Part shown: positions 58,321-64,000 of the stretch, one piece after another
How the letters are laid out: the number at the start of each line of letters is the position of its first letter
Numbering within the stretch: position 1 is the first letter of the stretch
Assembly (NCBI RefSeq): GCF_036850765.1
Contig: NC_089495.1
Span: forward strand, 26,938,875-27,002,874
Origin: Saccopteryx bilineata
Taxonomy: Eukaryota > Chordata > Mammalia > Chiroptera > Emballonuridae
Length of the DNA: 64,000 bases
Reading direction: 5' to 3'
Position numbers and translations under genes: made by a program
The notes under the pieces: generated by a model
Told to the model about the DNA's origin: nothing
What the model saw: only the letters and a program-made list of their open reading frames with translations
Databases searched by the model: none

Positions 58321-59499
58321 GGTTTACCTAAAAAATAGGCGGTCACTATATTGCTCCCTCAATAACATATGGATAACAGATTTTATTAAAAGTTTAACAT
58401 TTTTAAGAGATATACATTGTGCTAAAATTGTTTGTATTTACAAACATATAAGGGCACAATGTATCTATTTATATACTTCTCATGTAATATTTGAATTATA
58501 GTATCAAAGAGCCACTGAATTTTAGGTTTGGATTTGTACAGTTAGTTTGAAGTGTTTTTTAGAAAATTGCAATGTAGTGCTTCATCGAAAGGAAAGTCGT
58601 TGTTAGAGGAACAGAGAAACAGATTTTTATTGTATAAATTTATGATATAAAAGTGCATTAAGTCATAAAAGGGCAAAACACCCCAAAGGAAGCAAATTAT
58701 GTGTCTTTGTCATTGAGAAAAATGCAAAACAATTCCTGTAACATGGCAGACACAGTAATTAAATTCTGTATAAATTGCAAAATACCTTGAAATAGCTCAT
58801 AGAATTTTCAAGGTCAGGGAAGGTCATATGAACAAGTCATGACTCATGAAAAATTATTACTCAAGTGTTGAATGTCTCCCTTCAGATTTTCCAACTGGCT
58901 TTCAAGAGTCTGTTTAATTTGTGTAGATATTTAATTCAATCAAGATAAAAGCCAAACTAATTTGACAGTAAATCTTGAAGTATCCCATCAGTACAAATGG
59001 TTGTCTAGAAGTCAAGACCTATAATAAGTAGAATACCCTGTTGATATTATACTTTCTTGCAGAGAACCTAGTGTGATTTAAAATAAACTCTGAATATAAA
59101 GAGATCTGAGTCAAAAATTTTGTTAAATCCCTGTGGACATAAGTAAATTATAATTGCATTGATAAAGTTGTGCTATTTTTGTTGGTTGACCTTAAGAATA
59201 AATCTCAAAATTCCTTTCCTTACCCAAACAAAGGTTGTTATGATACTGTCAATGTGGTAATTTAAAAATAACATAAATGATTTCTATAGGGAATGATAAT
59301 AAAATTTACATTTAAATAATATTATTTTTCTAAATGGTCAAGTTTTCCCAAAGCAAATTATTGATATATTTTATTTGGAAACTATTTAGATGAAGTAGGT
59401 AAGAATATTTATTATTTTACAGGTAGGAAAGTAGACACAGAGATGTTCCATTGTTTTTTTTCTTATATTATCTATTATAGCACATTCTCTTAAAATATG
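58321..59499. other. Unique AT-rich sequence, nothing recognised
   Basis: No gene or clear repeat. Confidence 0.35.
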
Positions 59500-59990
59500 T
59501 CGGATTAAAATAGCAAACCTTTATTAAGTCCCAGAGTTTCTGAGGGCAAGGATCCAAGAGTTGCTTAGCTGGGTTATTCTGGTTCTGAGTCTGTCATGAA
59601 GGTGTAGCTAAGCTGTAGGACAAGGATGCAGTCTCTGAAGGCCAGACCAGGCCTATTACAGTTCACCTGCAAGCTCACTCACATAGCTACCTGGCTGTTA
59701 GCAAAAGTCCTCAGCTCTTTCCCACACGGGCTTCTTCATAAGACTGTCTCCAGAACAAGTGAGGGGAGAGGAGAGAGAGAGAGAGGCTAAAACAGAATTT
59801 GCAGTATCTTTTATAATAACAGAAATGTCATATCATCACTTTTTTTCATATTATATCTATCACAAAAGCCAAACCTGGTAGAATATAGGAGGAGGTTACA
59901 CAAGTGGATGGCTACCGACAGGTGGGATCACTGGGGCCATGTTGGAGGATTGTCATAGCAGTTAGCATGCCAAAACTGGTGACAGCTGGT
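59500..59990 (+). repeat. Ancient mammalian dispersed repeat (LTR/MaLR-like)
   Basis: 'aacctttattaagtcccag', 'gttgcttagctgggttattc', 'gcaagctcactcacatagc', 'agaggagagagagagag', 'gaggaggttacacaagtgg' and 'gatcactggggccatgttgg' are in the order of a common old repeat. Family name not certain. Confidence 0.45.
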
Positions 59991-60331
59991 GCTAGTGCTA
60001 TTTGCGCTAAGATTTAAACATAAAAGAATTCCATTTAGAAACTAAATAACTGCTCTGCATCTTAGAAGGTGAAAGATTTAGAATCATCTGGTTTGCTTCT
60101 GTCTTTTTGTTTTAATAACAGTAGAGCTAATAACTTGATGACATGCACCAGGAGTTTTCTGAAAGAATGATATAATTCAAGCCAAGTGGATATTCATGTA
60201 CATGCAAATTAGGGGTGTGTGTGAGATCAGATAAATGCTCCCAAAACATGCTAAGCTGAAAGCATGCTTACCAGTTGCTCCTAAACTAGCAGTGTGGAGC
60301 ATAAGATCAATCCAGAGCAGTTGAACCATTA

Positions 60332-62792
60332 GCATGGGGCAGGGGTTGGGAACATTTTTGGCTGAGAGAGCCATGAATGCCACATATTTTAAAATGTAAT
60401 TCCGTGAGAGCTATACAATACATTTAATGCTAAATACAAGTAAATGTATGCATTTTATGTAAGACCAACACTTTTAAACTACAATAAAGTCTCTGAATTC
60501 TTTTTAATAATGTTGTTATGCTGTTGCTAACCAATGATGAATAAAGTACTTCTTACCATTAATGCAACTTCTGGTGCTGCATGGTTTTGCTGATGGCTTT
60601 GTAGTCTGGTTGATACGTGTTGAGGTTAAGCTTACTGCAGGCATTGAGACTTCCATCCGTTAAATGTAATCGTAGGTTGGTCTTAACATTCTTAATGTGA
60701 GAAAGACTGCTCACTTGTCAGTACAGCAATACTCACACTCTTCAGTGTGTGCTATGTGACTGGAAGCGCATTCCAAGTTTTGACAATCAGCTGGTCCACG
60801 GGTTGAAGTTTTTTCATTTCTCCCCACTTGTGTTTGCTCACCAACTCTGCTTGATGTCATGCAAGTCTTTCCAAATCTTCATTCAGTGACTTGAACTTAT
60901 TCACCCACATGTCTGAGGCCTTCAGGTCAGCAGCTTGTAGCTCAAAATCTCTGACGAAGACACCGGGGATGTAACTCAGATTGGCACTGTCCACTGCACA
61001 CCTGTGTGGATGGCTGATGAACTTAAAAAGACAAGTGTGCTCACGAAATTCTCCGAAGCGCGCTTTGAATGACTACAGGAGATTAGATGTGAAGCCCGCT
61101 AGCTGCTGGAGATCAAGATGTTGAGCAGGATCACTTGCTGTGCATGCATCTTTAAACTCTCCCAGTTTTTCAAAGTGTAGTAAATGACATGTTTCAATGT
61201 CAGTGATGAAGAGTTCCAGCTTGTTTTCAAATGCAAACACTGCTTGTTGAAGGAATAAGACTGTATTTCCAATGCCTTGCATTTTCATATTGAGCTGGTT
61301 CAGAAGTTTAGTCATGTCCATGAGATAGTAGAACTTCAGGAACCACTCAGTGTTAGCTAACTCAGGATGCTTAATGTTTTTCATTTCAAGAAAAGTCTGG
61401 ACTTTGCTCCTCAGACAAGCTGCGAAACAGCTGAGCACCTTTCCTCTTGACAACCAACGCACATTGCTGTGCAGAAGCAGACCAGGATAATTATTCCCAA
61501 CTTTATCCAGCAGTGTTTTAAACTGGTGATCATTTAAAGCTCGGGTAACAATAAAATTGGCCACACGAATGACCAGCGACATCACCTCACCAAGCTGCTC
61601 GCCACACATCTGAGCAAAAAGCTCCTCCTGATGTAGGATGCAGTGAAAACTTAGGATGGGTCTCTTTTCATGTTCATGAAGAAGCACTACGAATTCTCTG
61701 TTTTTCCCCACCATGCATGGAACACCATCAGTACACGCCGGAATAAGTTTATCCATTGGTAGATATTTTTCTTTAGCGAACTCAGTGAAAGACTTGAATA
61801 AATCTTCCCCTCTTGTTGTGTCTTTCATAGGCAAAACAGCAAGACTTTCCTCACGCAATGTGTCACCCACAGCATACCTTGCAATCACGCTGAACTGGGA
61901 TAAATGGCTTACGTCTGTTGACTCATCCAAAGCGAGAGAAAAAAATGATGCTGCATTTATGTCCTTCACTTAGGTTGCCTCAATTTGATTTGCCATCATG
62001 ATGGTACGATTGTGAACAGTTCTTGCCTATAGAAGCATGTCTTTTATTCATTTGATTATCTTATCTTTATCCGAAAAGTCATCAAAAAGTTCATTGGCAA
62101 CATCAAGCATGAATGTTTTGGCATACTCCTCATCTGTGAATGGCTTTCCGTTTCTCACAATTGCTAAAGCACCAGCAAAGCTAGCTGAATTCCAGTCACC
62201 TTGTTGGGTCCAAACAGAGTTGCTGCTGACTAGAAGCACTCTGCACAGTAGCTCTTGACATGCTTTCTTCTTGCTGTCCCCGCTGGATATTTCGATGCAA
62301 ATGTAGTATGGCGTGTGTCGAAGTGCCGCTTTATCAATGCAATTTTATCATTGCATATTAGACATACTGCAGAACTTGCTCTCTCCACAAAGGCAAATTC
62401 CTCTGTCCATTCCTGCTGAGAAGTATGATACTCCTCATCTTTTTTTCTTTTAGCCATCTTCTTCATCAAAAAGGTTTCTGCAATTAGCTAGCTGACTACT
62501 TGATTAAAAGGAGAAAAGATTACTTACTTCCTGACTTCATTATGACCCATGTACGTTATGCATTATCCAATAAAAATTTGGTGTTGTCCTGGAGGACAGC
62601 TGTGATTAGCTCCAGCCACCCACAACCATGAACATGAGCGGTAGGAAATGAATGGATTGTAATACATGAGAATGTTTTATATTTTTAATGTTATTATTTT
62701 TTTTATTAAAGATTTGTCTGTGAGCCAGATGCAGCCATCAAAAGAGCCACATCGGGCTCACGAGCCATAGGTTCCTTACCCCTGGCATGGGG
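60332..62792 (-). mobile_element. hAT DNA transposon, complete length, with perfect TSD
   Basis: 2445 bp (60340-62784) between identical 8-bp 'gcatgggg' at 60332-60339 and 62785-62792. The ends are 'caggggttgggaac' and 'gttccttacccctg'. Same family as the element at 45.8 kb, in opposite orientation. It keeps the 371 bp, including the BED zinc finger, that the other copy lost. The transposase carries several stops and frameshifts. Confidence 0.95.
60559..62469 (-). pseudogene. hAT transposase with BED zinc finger, multiply disabled
   Basis: Begins MMKKMAKRKKDEEYHTSQQEW at 62469. The BED-type finger VCLICNDKIALIKRHFDTRH (C-x2-C...H-x4-H) occupies residues ~36-55. Frame breaks follow near 62240, and there are in-frame stops near 62047, 62010 and 61970. 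Then comes a 298-codon open stretch (61969-61073) with LALDEST, CTDGVPCMVG, HCILHQEELFAQ and NVRWLSRGKVLS. An in-frame TAG near 61073 sits where the sister copy has CAG. The hAT dimerisation segment follows to about 60559. Charlie/Buster-like, related to the transposon-derived half of GTF2IRD2. Confidence 0.9.
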
Positions 62793-63607
62793 CATGCTAG
62801 CTGAATTTGGAAAGTCCACTTCTAGCCTGGAGAAATTCTGATGGACAAAAGTCTAATTTGTGAAGAAACTTTAGAATAATATGACTATCTGAAGCTTGGA
62901 GTAAAAGGTCCTAGTAGCAGTAGCTATTAAAAATAGCAATATACTTATAAAAACTTTTAATGACATAGAGTTTTAAGCTAGAAAACAATTCTGGTCCTCC
63001 GAGACATTAGGCTTCTTTGAGAATTTCTCTCTTGCTCCTAACTCTCCTGAATTTATTTACTTATTTTTATTTTTTGCCTCAGTTTATTCAGGATCGAGTT
63101 TTTAAGGATTTTTTATATCAAAATTATTTCATCAGCTTACAATGAAAATAGGATTCTCATGTCTTAACTAGTGGATAAGAGCTATTATATTTGGATAGAA
63201 TCCCTTGCTTTTATCAACTGTATCAAATCACTTGGATTTTAGAGCATCCATATCAGAGAAGTTTTGTTTGGGATCAGCAGACTATTATGGGTTATTAGAG
63301 AAGCACAGTGGGTGCAGGAAGCCTCCCAAAGATATGTGCATTTTCTCTGGCATTTTTAATATCACCTAACTTTACCCCCAATTGAAAGCTGATTGCATCA
63401 AAGCACGAAAACCTTCACAGAAACAAGAGATGCCCTCCTTACCTAGCAGACCTCCTTATGGGTACACATTCCTAATACCACTGTGATTAAGGAGAATGTA
63501 ACCAGATGGCCTTGTCAAGATAATTAAATTTGCAAGCTATCCCTCCCTCTTAAAATTCCATTAAAAGTTATAATAAATGAAAATGTAAGAATAAATACAT
63601 GGTTATA
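62793..63607. other. Unique sequence, nothing recognised
   Basis: No gene or clear repeat. Confidence 0.35.
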
Positions 63608-63619
63608 CTGAAAATTATT

Positions 63620-63987
63620 ATTTTTTTGTATTTTTACAAAGTGAGAAGTGGGGGCAGGGGGGTAGAAAGACAGACTCCTGCATGCGCCTGACCAGGATTC
63701 ACCTAGAATGCCCACCAGGGGACAATGCTCTGCCCAATCTGTTGCATTGCTCCGCTATAATTTGAACCATTCTAGCACCTGAGGCAGAGGACAAGGAGCC
63801 ATCCTCTGCACCCAGGCCAACTTTACTCCAATGGAGCCTTGGCTGCGGGAGGGGAAGATAGAGGGAAAAGAGAGAGGGGAGCGGGGAGGAGCAGATGGGC
63901 ACTTCTCCTGTGTGCCCTGGCCGGGAATCGAACACAGGACTTCCAAACGCCAGGCCAACACTCTACCGCTGAGCCAACCAGCCAGGG
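63620..63987 (-). mobile_element. VES-type SINE, minus strand, with TSD
   Basis: T-run and 'gtatttttacaaagtgag' at the tail end, head 'gccctggctggttggctc' at the high end. Flanked by 'ctgaaaattatt' (63608-63619) and 'ctgaaaatgatt' (63988-63999). More diverged than the copies at 42.4 and 57.3 kb. Confidence 0.9.
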
Positions 63988-64000
63988 CTGAAAATGATTT

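Overview
The window looks like non-genic, AT-rich mammalian chromosomal DNA from a bat. The main evidence is the SINE content. Two tRNA-derived SINE types recur. One has the head 'ggccctggccaattggctc' with a 3' body ending in 'gaaaaatacaaaa' (VES-type). The other starts 'gcctgaccaggcggtggtg' and carries 'cttgag' modules (I recall this as Rhin-1-like, typical of horseshoe and leaf-nosed bats). A rhinolophoid bat is my best guess, but that rests on memory of repeat families, not on a search. Ancient mammal-wide repeats (L2, MIR, MER2, MER5A) fit a placental mammal. I found no convincing host exon, tRNA gene, CRISPR array or prokaryotic feature.

Layout. 1-8 kb: mostly unique sequence with SINEs, an L2 fragment, a MER2 and a short hAT element with a perfect 8-bp target-site duplication (TSD). 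8.06-13.34 kb: an old L1 on the + strand, bracketed by a 14-bp TSD, with both ORFs broken. 13.3-20 kb: unique sequence with MIR, a truncated short hAT element, SINE and purine-rich simple repeats. 20.9-23.6 kb: a Tigger (pogo-type) DNA transposon with a 496-codon open frame, itself containing a short L1 tail insertion; it is followed at once by a solo retroviral LTR (23.65-24.37 kb, minus strand). 24.4-30 kb: mostly unique, including a repeat-poor block that could be conserved non-coding DNA. 30.0-31.1 kb: three nested SINEs. 32.67-40.65 kb: a full-length L1 on the minus strand with a 17-bp TSD, a 2.5-kb 5'UTR holding ~242-bp GC-rich tandem monomers, and damaged ORF1 and ORF2. 40.9-45.6 kb: older repeats and young SINEs. 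45.83-47.92 kb (+) and 60.33-62.79 kb (-): two copies of one autonomous-type hAT element in inverted orientation, each with a perfect 8-bp TSD. The first is an internal-deletion form that has lost the BED zinc-finger region. 48-64 kb: unique sequence, ancient repeats, another short hAT element and two VES SINEs.

How the parts relate. Nothing here is an operon or pathway; the window is a record of successive transposon insertions. Supplier/dependant relations are general knowledge: L1 ORF2 proteins mobilise SINEs, and hAT transposases mobilise short non-autonomous hAT elements. Every transposase or reverse-transcriptase gene in the window carries disabling changes. The items most worth following up are the monomer-type L1 promoter, the Tigger with its long open frame but changed catalytic residue, an 83-bp ~90% identical direct repeat on either side of the Tigger/LTR block, the solo LTR without matching flanks, and the inverted pair of hAT elements.
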